NCBI GenBank assembly: GCA_942493365.1
Contig: OW818697.1
Location: forward strand, 992,001 to 1,056,000
Source of the DNA: UBA8949 sp942493365
Lineage (GTDB): Bacteria > Bacillota > Clostridia > Saccharofermentanales > UBA5734
Direction of reading: 5' to 3'
DNA: 64,000 bases
Shown here one piece after another: positions 16,400-25,317 of the stretch; the first letter of the stretch is position 1; every line of letters starts with the position of its first letter. A program made the translations under genes and the position numbers. The notes beneath the pieces are model-generated. The model did no database searches and was not told the DNA's origin. It saw nothing but the letters and a program-made list of their open reading frames with translations.

Positions 16400-18031
16400 A
16401 TGCCGACAAAGTACATTTTTGTCACCGGCGGTGTCGTTTCCGGCATTGGTAAGGGCATCACAGCAGCATCAATCGGCTGCCTGCTCAAGGCGCGCGGCTA
16501 CACGGTACGCAACCAGAAATTCGACCCTTACATCAACGTCGACCCCGGCATGATGAGCCCAACCCAGCACGGCGAGGTTTTCATCACGGACGATGGCGCT
16601 GAGACCGATCTGGATGTCGGTCATTACGAGCGCTTTACCGATGTCAGTCTCGATATCGAAAGTGACATCACCTCCGGCATGATCTACCGCGACGTCATCG
16701 CCCGCGAGCGTGAGGGCGGTTACCTGGGCACAACGGTGCAGGTTGTGCCGCACATTATCAACGAAATCAAAGAACATGTTTTTCGGCTGTCCCGCATCGA
16801 TCAACCTGATATCATCATCACGGAAATCGGCGGTACCGTTGGCGACATGGAAGGCCTGCCCTATCTGGAAACCATCCGGCAGGTCGGCAATCAGGTTGGC
16901 CATCAAAATGTCCTGTTCATCCATGTCACGCTGATTCCCTATCTGCGCAAAGCCGGTGAAATCAAGACCAAACCGACCCAGCACAGTGTCGGCAAACTGC
17001 TCGCGCTGGGCATCCAGCCGGATGTGCTGGTCTGCCGCAGCGAAATGCCGCTGGACGAGGCCGTCCGCCAAAAGATCGCCTTGTTCTGCAACGTTGGCGT
17101 TGACTGTGTCATTCAAAATCTTGACGTGCCATCGGTCTATCAACTGCCGCTGATGCTCGAGGAGGAAGGCTTGGCGGACGTCGTCTGCCGCAAGCTCAAA
17201 CTCGAGAAAAACCAGCCTGATCTCAAAGACTGGCAGGAACTGGTGCGCAAGCATCAGGCAGCCACGCACAAACTCACCATCGCGTTGGTTGGCAAATATG
17301 TATCACTTCACGACGCCTATCTCAGCACTGTCGAAGCCATGAAGCACGCGGGCATTGAGAAGGGCAGCGAAATCGAGATTCGCTGGGTCAGTGCTGAAGA
17401 CATCGAGGCCCATGACGCCAAGGCCCTGCTGACTGGGGTCGATGCCATCATCGTGCCGGGCGGCTTTGGCCCGCGCGGCATGGACGGCATGATCGCCGCC
17501 GCCGAATACGCACGCACCGAACAGATCCCATTTTTCGCCATCGGCATGGGTATGCAGATGGCGGTCGTCGAATTTGCCCGCCATGTCGCCGGAATGAGCA
17601 CCGCGCATTCCAGCGAAAGCGAAAGCATCTGCCAAGCCATTTTCACCCTGCCGGAAAACCTGGCGTCTGATGCCAAGCATATGCGCCGCGGGGCCTGTAA
17701 ATGTGTTATCATGGAAGGTACAAAATTGGCCGACGCCTACGGGCAAAGCACAGCCGAAGAACGCCACCATCATCGTCGTGAATTTCACAACGACTACCGG
17801 GAGCAGCTGTGTCAGGCCGGACTGTCCATTTCCGGGACATCACCAACGGGCGAACTGGTCGAAGCGATTGAACTTGAAAATCACCCCTGGTTTGTCGGTG
17901 TGCAGTATCATCCGGAATTCAAATCGCGTCCGACACGCCCACACCCGCTGTTTATCGCATTCATTACCGCGGCGCTTGCCCATCAGGCCGGCGGTCAGCC
18001 CCAAGCCAAACAAAAGGAGGCGAGTCATTGA
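16400..18031 (+). CDS. pyrG: CTP synthase with a degenerate glutaminase domain (catalytic Cys replaced by Gly)
   Basis: About 543 residues, full length for CTP synthase, which makes CTP from UTP, ATP and ammonia normally released from glutamine. The synthetase half is intact (FVTGGVVSGIGKG, KFDPYINVDPG, HGEVFITDDGAETDLD, HYERF). In the glutamine amidotransferase half the nucleophile motif GICLGMQ reads AIGMGMQ: Gly382 replaces the cysteine (codon GGC at 17543). Nearby family-conserved segments also differ: the GGTMRLG segment reads RGACKCV, and RHRYEVN reads HHRREFH. The later His-Glu motif YHPEF is kept. The enzyme may therefore depend on free ammonia. GGGGGG-rich site before the ATG. The TGA overlaps the guaB ATG. 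Confidence 0.92.
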   Translation: MPTKYIFVTGGVVSGIGKGITAASIGCLLKARGYTVRNQKFDPYINVDPGMMSPTQHGEVFITDDGAETDLDVGHYERFTDVSLDIESDITSGMIYRDVIAREREGGYLGTTVQVVPHIINEIKEHVFRLSRIDQPDIIITEIGGTVGDMEGLPYLETIRQVGNQVGHQNVLFIHVTLIPYLRKAGEIKTKPTQHSVGKLLALGIQPDVLVCRSEMPLDEAVRQKIALFCNVGVDCVIQNLDVPSVYQLPLMLEEEGLADVVCRKLKLEKNQPDLKDWQELVRKHQAATHKLTIALVGKYVSLHDAYLSTVEAMKHAGIEKGSEIEIRWVSAEDIEAHDAKALLTGVDAIIVPGGFGPRGMDGMIAAAEYARTEQIPFFAIGMGMQMAVVEFARHVAGMSTAHSSESESICQAIFTLPENLASDAKHMRRGACKCVIMEGTKLADAYGQSTAEERHHHRREFHNDYREQLCQAGLSISGTSPTGELVEAIELENHPWFVGVQYHPEFKSRPTRPHPLFIAFITAALAHQAGGQPQAKQKEASH

Positions 18032-19539
18032 TGGCGATCATATTTGAACAGGAATCCCGTACTTTCAGTGAATACCTGCTGGTTCCCAATCACACCAGCC
18101 GCAGTTGCACGCCTGATCAGGTCGATCTGTCGACTGCCATCGTCCGTTATCGCAAGGGCGTGGCGGAGAGCAAGCTGCGCATCAACATCCCGGTTGTTTC
18201 GGCGATCATGCAGGCGGTATCCGACGCGGGGATGGCCATCGCGCTTGCCCGCTACGGCGGTCTGGCCTTCATCTATGGCTCACAGTCGATAGAAGGCCAG
18301 ATCGAGATGGTTCGTCGCGCCAAAAAATACAAAGCCGGTTTCGTCAGCAGTGACGCCAACATCACGCCAGATGCCACACTTAATGACATTCTGGCCGTCA
18401 AGGCCCGGACCGGCCACTCGACGCTGGCCGTCACAGACGACGGCACAGCCAACGGCAAGCTGCTGGGCATCGTGACCAGCCGCGACTACCGGATCAGCCG
18501 CACCTCGCCTGATACACTGGTACGCGACCTGATGACGCCATTCGATCATCTGGTCTGCGGCAAAGAGGGCGTTTCGCTCAGTGAAGCCAACGACATCATC
18601 TGGGATCACAAGATCAATCAGCTACCCATCATCAATGACGACGGCCGCCTGGTGGCCATGGTTTTCCGCAAAGACTACGACGAGCACAAAGAGAACCCCT
18701 CCGAACTCCTAGACAGTCACAAGCGCCTGATCGTCGGCGCCGGCATCAATTCGCGCGACTACAAAGAGCGCGTGCCAGCCTTGGTCGACGCGGGCGCGGA
18801 CATTCTTTGCATTGATTCGTCCGACGGCTTTTCCGACTGGCAGTCCGACACCCTGCAGTGGATTCGCAAAACCTACGGCGATGACGTGCTGGTTGGCGCC
18901 GGCAATGTCGTCGATGCCGAAGGCTTCCGCTTTTTGGTTGAGGCTGGCGCGGACTTCATCAAGGTCGGCATCGGCGGCGGTTCGATTTGCATCACCCGCG
19001 AACAGAAGGGCATCGGCTGCGGCCAGGCCTCCGCGGTGCAGGCGGTGGCCGAAGCGCGTGACGAATACTTCCGCGCCACCGGCATTTATGTGCCGATCTG
19101 CTCGGATGGCGGCATCGTCCACGATTACCACATGACCCTGGCGCTGGCCATGGGTGCCGACTTCATCATGCTTGGCCGCTATTTTGCCCGCTTCGACGAA
19201 AGCCCAACCCGCAAGCTACTGGTCAATGGCGCCTACGTCAAGGAATACTGGGGTGAAGGCTCCAACCGCGCCCGCAATTGGCAACGTTACGACGACGGCG
19301 GCGAAGAAGGCCGCATGACCTTTGAAGAGGGCGTCGATTCTTACGTGCCCTACGCCGGCAAGCTCAAGGACAACCTCGATGTGTCCATGGCCAAGATCAA
19401 AGCAACCATGTGCGCCTGCGGTGCACTGAATCTGCCGGAACTACAGAAAAAAGCCCGCCTCGTGATTGTTTCCTCGACCAGCATCGTCGAGGGCGGCGCG
19501 CACGACGTGATTCAAAAAGACAGCGAACGCCGGCCTTAA
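18031..19539 (+). CDS. guaB: IMP dehydrogenase
   Basis: About 502 residues. It oxidises IMP to XMP, the first step to GMP. Two CBS domains lie at about 95-215 inside the barrel. The catalytic loop GGGSICITREQ holds the active Cys near 320, followed by ICSDGGIVHDYH and the flap region (NWQRYDDGGEEGR). The loop is GGGSICITR instead of the more usual GPGSICTTR, still compatible with activity. ATG at 18031 overlaps the pyrG stop (TGATG) with AGGAGG upstream; a TTG at 18028 is an alternative. Pairing with pyrG makes a nucleotide-synthesis unit. Confidence 0.95.
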   Translation: MAIIFEQESRTFSEYLLVPNHTSRSCTPDQVDLSTAIVRYRKGVAESKLRINIPVVSAIMQAVSDAGMAIALARYGGLAFIYGSQSIEGQIEMVRRAKKYKAGFVSSDANITPDATLNDILAVKARTGHSTLAVTDDGTANGKLLGIVTSRDYRISRTSPDTLVRDLMTPFDHLVCGKEGVSLSEANDIIWDHKINQLPIINDDGRLVAMVFRKDYDEHKENPSELLDSHKRLIVGAGINSRDYKERVPALVDAGADILCIDSSDGFSDWQSDTLQWIRKTYGDDVLVGAGNVVDAEGFRFLVEAGADFIKVGIGGGSICITREQKGIGCGQASAVQAVAEARDEYFRATGIYVPICSDGGIVHDYHMTLALAMGADFIMLGRYFARFDESPTRKLLVNGAYVKEYWGEGSNRARNWQRYDDGGEEGRMTFEEGVDSYVPYAGKLKDNLDVSMAKIKATMCACGALNLPELQKKARLVIVSSTSIVEGGAHDVIQKDSERRP

Positions 19540-19587
19540 AGCCTGGCTGGAGTTTTATTTGCCCCATTTCGAAAGGAGAACACCACC

Positions 19588-20070
19588 ATGTCGGAAAAAG
19601 TTTATGAGATGACATATGAAGGAATCAAGAAACTGCAGGACGAACTCGAAAACCGCAAAACCGAGGTCGCGGCGGAAATTGCCGATCGTCTGAAGGAAGC
19701 CCGCGCCTTGGGCGATCTATCGGAAAACTCCGAGTATGACGATGCCAAAAACTCCCAGGCGGAAAATGAAGTCCGCATCATGGAGATTGAGGCCATCCTC
19801 AAAAACGCCAAAGTGATCGATGAAGATGATATCAGCGTCACCAAGGTCACCCTGGGCGCGATGGTCAAAATTCGTGACGAAGAGACCAAGGTAGAAACCG
19901 ACTACATGCTGGTCGGCAACAAGGAAGCGGACAGCTTCAGCAACAAGATTTCCAGCGATTCGCCTGTAGGCGCCGCCATCATCGGCAAGAAGAAGGGCAC
20001 GATCGTTGAAGTTCGTACACCAGTCGGCAATCTGCGCTACAAGATTGTCAAAATTTCCAAGCCAAGCTAG
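19588..20070 (+). CDS. greA: Transcription elongation factor GreA
   Basis: About 160 residues. The N-terminal coiled coil (YEGIKKLQDELENRKTEV, LGDLSENSEYDDAKN) with its acidic tip enters the RNA polymerase channel and triggers cleavage of backtracked RNA; a C-terminal FKBP-like domain follows (SPVGAAIIGKKKG). AAAGGAG precedes the ATG. It lies 26 bases before lysS, a pairing often seen in Bacillota. Confidence 0.96.
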   Translation: MSEKVYEMTYEGIKKLQDELENRKTEVAAEIADRLKEARALGDLSENSEYDDAKNSQAENEVRIMEIEAILKNAKVIDEDDISVTKVTLGAMVKIRDEETKVETDYMLVGNKEADSFSNKISSDSPVGAAIIGKKKGTIVEVRTPVGNLRYKIVKISKPS

Positions 20071-20096
20071 TCAAACCCAGCGAAAGGGGCAACACC

Positions 20097-21620
20097 ATGA
20101 GTGATCCAGAGGACCGGGCCCAGTCGGTCCAACCTGCCGACAATGAACCGCTCGAGCAGGACATGCACGAACAAATGCGCATCCGCCTGGCCAAGCTCGA
20201 AGAACTGGCCGGCCGAGGCGAAGACCCTTTTCAGCAGGTGACCTTTCCGGTCACCTGTCACAGCAGCGACATATTGGGCGATTTCGAACGCCTGGAAAAT
20301 CAGGCGGTCGCAATCGCCGGGCGCATCATGAGCAAACGCGGCATGGGCAAGGTCAGCTTCTGCGACCTCGCCGACCGCCGCGGGCGCATTCAGATTTTCA
20401 CCAAAATTGACGAGGTAGGCGAAACCACCTATGCCGAATGGCAAAAGCTCGACATCGGCGATCTCGTCGGCATCGAGGGCATTGCCTTCCGCACCCAGCG
20501 CGGCGAGATCTCTGTCAAAACGCACCGGTACACCCTGCTGGCCAAGACCCTGCGGCCACTGCCCGAAAAATACCACGGCCTCAAGGATACCGACACCCGC
20601 TACCGTCAGCGCTACCTCGATCTGATTATGAACCCCGATGTCAAGGTGGCCTTCGAAAAGCGCAGCCTGATCATTCGCACCCTGCGCAGCCAACTGGAAG
20701 CGCGCGACTTCATCGAGGTCGAAACGCCCATCCTCAATAGCATCCCCGGAGGCGCCACCGCGCGGCCGTTTGTCACCCACCACAATGCGCTGGACATCGA
20801 CTTGTTTTTACGCATCGCGCCCGAGCTATACCTCAAGCGTCTGATAGTCGGCGGCTTCGAGCGCGTCTATGAAATCGGCCGCCAGTTCCGCAACGAGGGC
20901 ATCTCGATCAAGCACAACCCCGAATTCACCCTGCTCGAACTCTATCAAGCCTACACCGATTACAAGGGCATGATGGAGCTGACCGAACAGCTGATCTCGC
21001 AGGCCGCCCTTGCCGTTCACGGCTCAACCCAGATCGTCTACCAGGAGCAGGCCATCGACCTGACACCGCCCTTTTGCCGCTTGTCGATGAGCGAGGTCAT
21101 CCGCCAGCATGCCGGCGTTGACTTTGATCAGATTCACGACGCCGCGGCGGCCGGCGAGCTGGCCAAAGCACGCGGCCTTGAGGATTACAAACCGACCATG
21201 GGCCGTGGCGATGTCATGAACCTCTTCTTCGAACATTATTGTGAAGAGAAGCTGATCCAGCCGACCTTCATCTACGATTACCCGATTGAGATTTCGCCGC
21301 TGACCAAGAAAAAGCCGGGCCATCCCGAGCTGACCGAGCGCTTCGAATTGTTCATCATCGGCCGCGAATACGCCAACGCCTACTCCGAGCTCAACGACCC
21401 GATGGACCAGCGCGAACGTTTCGCCGCCCAGCTCGACAAACGCGCCGCCGGCGACGACGAAGCCAACCTGATGGATGAGGACTACTGCGTCGCCCTCGAA
21501 TACGGCCTGCCCCCGACCGGCGGCATGGGCATGGGCATCGATCGCCTGGTCATGCTGCTGACCGATTCCTATTCGATCCGCGACGTCCTGCTCTTCCCGA
21601 CGATGAAACCTTTGAAATAA
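20097..21620 (+). CDS. lysS: Lysyl-tRNA synthetase, class II
   Basis: About 507 residues. An OB-fold anticodon-binding domain (about 65-170, with GRIMSKRGMGKVSFCDL) precedes the class II core: motif 1 near FIEVETPILNSIPGGATARPF, motif 2 FRNEGISIKHNPEFTLLE and motif 3 GMGMGIDRLVMLLT. It charges tRNA-Lys. The stop codon TAA is inside the stem of the following terminator. Confidence 0.97.
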   Translation: MSDPEDRAQSVQPADNEPLEQDMHEQMRIRLAKLEELAGRGEDPFQQVTFPVTCHSSDILGDFERLENQAVAIAGRIMSKRGMGKVSFCDLADRRGRIQIFTKIDEVGETTYAEWQKLDIGDLVGIEGIAFRTQRGEISVKTHRYTLLAKTLRPLPEKYHGLKDTDTRYRQRYLDLIMNPDVKVAFEKRSLIIRTLRSQLEARDFIEVETPILNSIPGGATARPFVTHHNALDIDLFLRIAPELYLKRLIVGGFERVYEIGRQFRNEGISIKHNPEFTLLELYQAYTDYKGMMELTEQLISQAALAVHGSTQIVYQEQAIDLTPPFCRLSMSEVIRQHAGVDFDQIHDAAAAGELAKARGLEDYKPTMGRGDVMNLFFEHYCEEKLIQPTFIYDYPIEISPLTKKKPGHPELTERFELFIIGREYANAYSELNDPMDQRERFAAQLDKRAAGDDEANLMDEDYCVALEYGLPPTGGMGMGIDRLVMLLTDSYSIRDVLLFPTMKPLK

Positions 21621-21654
21621 ATAAAAGCCGGCAAATACCGGCTTTTATTTATTT
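21615..21654 (+). terminator. Terminator of the greA-lysS unit
   Basis: A perfect 17-bp stem starting with AAATAAATAAAAGCCGG (21615-21631), 6-base loop, mirrored at 21638-21654. It starts within the last codon of lysS and can work in both directions, also ending rsuA transcripts. Confidence 0.88.
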
Positions 21655-21655
21655 C

Positions 21656-21868
21656 AACGAACAGGTAACGGGTAACAGGTAACGGGTAACGGGTAACAGC
21701 GAAGGAATGAATATCCTTTAATCAGTTGCAATATAGTGCAATAATTATAGATTTAGTGCATTAATACAATAATTATAATATAATATACATGTAACAACAT
21801 TAGTAATGACAAGACGAAACAACTGCGGCAAACTTCCCTGTTCCCTGTTACCTATTACCTGTTAGCGC
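21656..21868 (+). repeat. Seven-base repeat hairpin element 2 (lysS-rsuA gap)
   Basis: The left arm (about 21656-21702) is a tandem array of TAACAGG/TAACGGG units. The right arm (about 21838-21868, CCTGTTCCCTGTTACC then TATTACCTGTT) is its imperfect inverse. The middle is AT-rich with no gene. The right arm encodes the last residues and the stop codon of rsuA on the minus strand. Confidence 0.82.
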
Positions 21869-22576
21869 CACCAGCCGATAAAGCGCCGCCGCCTCTTCTG
21901 CGGTCAGTTCGCGGCATTCGCCGGGGGCCAGCTGATCGTCAAGCGCCAGCGGACCGATCGACTGCCGGTGCAGCGTGATCACGCGGCGGCCGGTGGCCAG
22001 CATCATGCGTTTGACCTGATGGAACTTGCCTTCGTGAATGGTCAGCAGGGCCTCCTGCGGCCCGATAATGTCCAACTTGGCCGGACGGCAGCGTTGGCCG
22101 TCGGCCAGTACGAGACCAGCAGCGAACTGCGGAATTTCCGCTGGGTCGAATGCTTTGCCGACGACAGTTAGATGATATGACTTCCAGACCTCCCAGCGCG
22201 GGCTGGCCAGACGGTGGCACAGGGTCCCATCGTTGGTCAGCAGCAGGATGCCGGTGGCATCAATATCCAAGCGGCCGACGGGGAAGAGGCCGGCCGAGCG
22301 AAAGCGCGGCGGGATGAGTTCGGCGATGGTCCGATGGCGCGGATCATCCAGCGCGGTGATGAAGCCGGCTGGTTTGTGCAGCATCAGAAGGATCTGCTTT
22401 TTGAGAATTACGGTCTGTTCGTCAACACAAATCCTTTGGCTGCCATCGTCGTGAACAGCCAGCCCGGCGTCCTTGCAGACCGAATTGTCAACACTGACCT
22501 GGCCGCGACGGATCATTTCTTTGACCTCGGTGCGGGATCCGTGACCGGCATTGGCAAGATAACGGTCCAAACGCAT
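21848..22576 (-). CDS. rsuA: Pseudouridine synthase, RsuA/RluB/RluF family
   Basis: About 242 residues: an S4 RNA-binding domain (1-60, MRLDRYLANAGHGSR) and the catalytic domain with Asp104 in VGRLDIDATGILLLTNDG. Such enzymes modify single uridines in rRNA; by overall likeness RsuA (16S) is favoured, but RluB/E/F cannot be ruled out. The C terminus VALTGNR is read from the intergenic seven-base repeat (GCTAACAGGTAA). Confidence 0.88.
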   Translation of the reverse strand: MRLDRYLANAGHGSRTEVKEMIRRGQVSVDNSVCKDAGLAVHDDGSQRICVDEQTVILKKQILLMLHKPAGFITALDDPRHRTIAELIPPRFRSAGLFPVGRLDIDATGILLLTNDGTLCHRLASPRWEVWKSYHLTVVGKAFDPAEIPQFAAGLVLADGQRCRPAKLDIIGPQEALLTIHEGKFHQVKRMMLATGRRVITLHRQSIGPLALDDQLAPGECRELTAEEAAALYRLVALTGNR

Positions 22577-22682
22577 GGTGAATCACCTCAAAACGATTAT
22601 AATGGCTGCGATCTCTTTTGTCAGCCAGCATGTTTTCATGGTACAATGAAGTTAAGCGATAATCGATAGAAAGGAAGTGGTC

Positions 22683-23030
22683 ATGGTGCCCGCCACATTG
22701 ATCAACATTGAGCATGGCCGTCCTAAAGTCGAATCGGCAATCATGAAACTCAAACTGGAAATGTCCACGCTGCGCCGCATCGGCGTTCATACCGTCAAAA
22801 TAATTCATGGCTACGGTTCGACCGGCACCGGCGGTGTCATTCGCACCAACGCTCGGCAGTACTTGTGTGAGCAAATCCAGGCCGGCAAGATCAAGGCTTT
22901 CTGCCCCGGCGAGAGCTTCGGCCCCTTCGAGGCCAATGGCCGCAAGATGGTCGCTTTAGATTCCGGACTGCGTCAGGACCCCGACTGGGGCCGCCAGAAC
23001 GATGGCATCACCATTGTTATTCTGAAATGA
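22683..23030 (+). CDS. Smr-domain-like small protein
   Basis: About 115 residues. The segment VKIIHGYGSTGTGGVIRTN resembles the HGxGxG motif of the Smr (small MutS-related) domain, a nucleic-acid-binding or nicking module; helices precede and follow it. No MutS part is attached. ATG at 22683 has AAGGAAG 4-6 bases upstream; a GTG at 22677 is less likely. It is divergent from rsuA and separate from pstS downstream. Role unknown. Confidence 0.7.
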   Translation: MVPATLINIEHGRPKVESAIMKLKLEMSTLRRIGVHTVKIIHGYGSTGTGGVIRTNARQYLCEQIQAGKIKAFCPGESFGPFEANGRKMVALDSGLRQDPDWGRQNDGITIVILK

Positions 23031-23146
23031 GTCTTTGCCGCGATTTGCCGCGGCATTTTCTTTACCCTGATTTTACAAATGGCTAATATGACTCGAATAA
23101 CCTCCTGATATGATCAAAGCATAGAATAGATTGAGGAGGATGTAAA

Positions 23147-23998
23147 ATGAATAATTTGATGAAAAAAATCACGACAATTGTTTTGGCCGCAGTCATGCTG
23201 ACAGGGTCAGCTGCCTGCGCTGCCGATGAAGGCATTCTGGTACCAGGCGCCACAACGCAAACCGGTCTGCAGGGCAAGATTGTCGCGTCGGGTTCGACTT
23301 CAATGGAGGACCTGATGAATGCTCTGGGCGAGACCTTCCATGTCATCAATCCTAGCGTTACAGTCGAAATCCAAGGGGGCGGCTCCAGCACCGGGATCAA
23401 GAATGCCAATGATGGCGTCAGCGATATTGGCAATTCTTCACGGGCCATCAAGCCAGAAGAGAAAAGTCTGGGTCTCAAAGAATACACCATCGCCATCGAT
23501 GGTCTGGCGGTTGTTGTTAACCCCGGTAATTCAGTCGCCAGCCTGACCAAAGCCCAGGTCGCCGATATTTTCACCGGTAAGATCACCAACTGGAATGAAG
23601 TTGGCGGTGCCGATGCGCCTGTCGTGGTCATCCTGCGCGAAGCTGGCTCAGGTACTCGTGACGGTTTTGAATCCATCTTGGATATAGCCGACAAGTGTGT
23701 TGGCAACCAAGAGGTCAATGAAACGGGTATCGTAAAAAGTACCGTTGCCGGTAATGTCAACGCCATCGGCTACATGTCGCTGGGCAAAGTTGATGACAGC
23801 ATCATCGCAGTCACAGTTGACAGCGTCACGCCCAGTGAAGCAACCGTCAAGGATGGCAGCTACATTCTTCAGCGCCCCTTTGTTTGCCTGACCAAGGGCG
23901 ATGAATCTGAAAGCGTCAGAGCATTCTTCACCTTTGTTTTCAGCAACGAAGGACAGGCGATGGTTGCCCAAAAGGGCTATGTACCGGTAGAAGGATAG
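23147..23998 (+). CDS. pstS: Phosphate-binding protein of the Pst ABC transporter
   Basis: About 283 residues with a signal peptide ending at GSAAC, a probable lipobox, so it is likely a lipoprotein on the outer face of the membrane. The phosphate-binding motifs are visible: ASGSTSMEDLMNALG, GGGSSTGIKNA and REAGSGTRDGFESI. It captures phosphate and delivers it to PstCA. It is first in the seven-gene set pstSCAB-phoU-phoB-phoR and is preceded by GAGGAGG. Confidence 0.95.
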   Translation: MNNLMKKITTIVLAAVMLTGSAACAADEGILVPGATTQTGLQGKIVASGSTSMEDLMNALGETFHVINPSVTVEIQGGGSSTGIKNANDGVSDIGNSSRAIKPEEKSLGLKEYTIAIDGLAVVVNPGNSVASLTKAQVADIFTGKITNWNEVGGADAPVVVILREAGSGTRDGFESILDIADKCVGNQEVNETGIVKSTVAGNVNAIGYMSLGKVDDSIIAVTVDSVTPSEATVKDGSYILQRPFVCLTKGDESESVRAFFTFVFSNEGQAMVAQKGYVPVEG

Positions 23999-24003
23999 AA
24001 GTT

Positions 24004-25317
24004 ATGCAGAAACTGCAGAAACCGGCTGTTCTCCGAATTCTCTCCACAGCATTGCTGGTCGTCAGTCTGACGGCCAGCTTTCTGCCGCTTTTCCAGCTGT
24101 ATGCTGGCGATCGTCTGTATCGCGTCGCGGGCTGGCAAATCCTGTTGTCTTCCCTTTCATATCATGGGCAAATCATCGAATTCCCTTGGTTTCTGAAGCT
24201 GATCATGACGGCAATTCTCCTCAGCTTGGCCGTCTCGGTGGCTTTGCTATGGAAGAAGCGCACGCTGTCAGCCGCGCTTGCGGCCTGTACGGTTTCGATT
24301 CTGGCGCTGCTGCTGCAGCTGGCGGCCGGCAGTCTTGCGAACCCGCTTGAGACCGCGACGGCCAGCAAAGTTCAAATGGCAGCCTATTCCAATCTCGGGT
24401 TGTTGATCCTGACTGCTTTTCTGGCTGCGCTGCTCATCCTGTGGAGCCGTGGTGGTGAAGCACTGGCCCGATCATTGTTTTTGCTCAGCGCTGCTGTTTC
24501 GGTCGCAGCCGTTCTGTTGATCACCCTCTACATGCTGATTGCCGGTCTGCCGGCTATTGTCGAAATTGGACCACTCAATTTTCTGTTCGGCACGGTATGG
24601 GATCCAACCAACTCAACTTTGCCCCAATATGGCATCTTGCCATTCATTTTGGCGACCTTGGCAGCAACGGTGGGGGCTATTTTAATCGGTGTGCCGGTTG
24701 GGCTGCTGACCGCTGTCTTTCTGGCTGAGATTGCGCCCGCACGCCTGGCCAACTTGATCCGGCCAGCGGTCGAACTTCTGGCCGGCATCCCGTCGGTAAT
24801 TTTTGGCTTTTTCGGCCTCCAGTTGTTGGTGCCTGTGATCCAGAAAGCTTTTAATCTGCCGTCCGGCGCGACCTTGTTCACGGCCATCCTGATCCTTTCG
24901 ATTATGATTCTGCCGACCATCGTCAGTACGGCTGAAAACGGCCTGCGTGCCGTGCCCGGTGTTTATCGTGAAGCCTCGCTGGCAGTGGGCGCCACGCGCA
25001 TCGAAACCATTTTCAAGGTCATGATTCCAGCCGCCCGTTCAGCCATCCTGTCTGGCGTTATACTTGGCGTCGGCCGCGCCATCGGTGAGACCATGGCCAT
25101 TATCATGGTTGCGGGCAACATCGCCAGATTGCCTGAACTGTTCGGGCCGGTCCGTCCCCTGACCGTCGGCATTTCACTGGAGATGGGTTATGCCTCAGGC
25201 CTTCACCAACAGGCGTTGTTTTCGATCGGGCTGGTCCTATTTGCCTTCATCATGATCGTCAACCTGACCTTCAGCTGGATTTCCCGAAAGGGGGTGCAGA
25301 TGGATGCCAAAAAATAG
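24004..25317 (+). CDS. pstC: Phosphate ABC transporter permease PstC with extra N-terminal membrane domain
   Basis: About 437 residues, around 130-150 more than usual. The C-terminal part from about residue 155 is a normal PstC (GILPFILATLAATVGAILIG, then AGIPSVIFGFFGL and the EAA-like loop YREASLAVGATRIETIFKV). The first about 150 residues add about four hydrophobic helices with a loop (LYAGDRLYRVAGWQILLSS) and have no recognised function. It forms the channel with PstA. It starts 5 bases after pstS; its end overlaps pstA by 14 bases. Confidence 0.93.
   Translation: MQKLQKPAVLRILSTALLVVSLTASFLPLFQLYAGDRLYRVAGWQILLSSLSYHGQIIEFPWFLKLIMTAILLSLAVSVALLWKKRTLSAALAACTVSILALLLQLAAGSLANPLETATASKVQMAAYSNLGLLILTAFLAALLILWSRGGEALARSLFLLSAAVSVAAVLLITLYMLIAGLPAIVEIGPLNFLFGTVWDPTNSTLPQYGILPFILATLAATVGAILIGVPVGLLTAVFLAEIAPARLANLIRPAVELLAGIPSVIFGFFGLQLLVPVIQKAFNLPSGATLFTAILILSIMILPTIVSTAENGLRAVPGVYREASLAVGATRIETIFKVMIPAARSAILSGVILGVGRAIGETMAIIMVAGNIARLPELFGPVRPLTVGISLEMGYASGLHQQALFSIGLVLFAFIMIVNLTFSWISRKGVQMDAKK

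Noticed and set aside
23083..23766. Antisense frame across pstS
   Set aside because: It overlaps a full, typical pstS reading and shows no features of its own.
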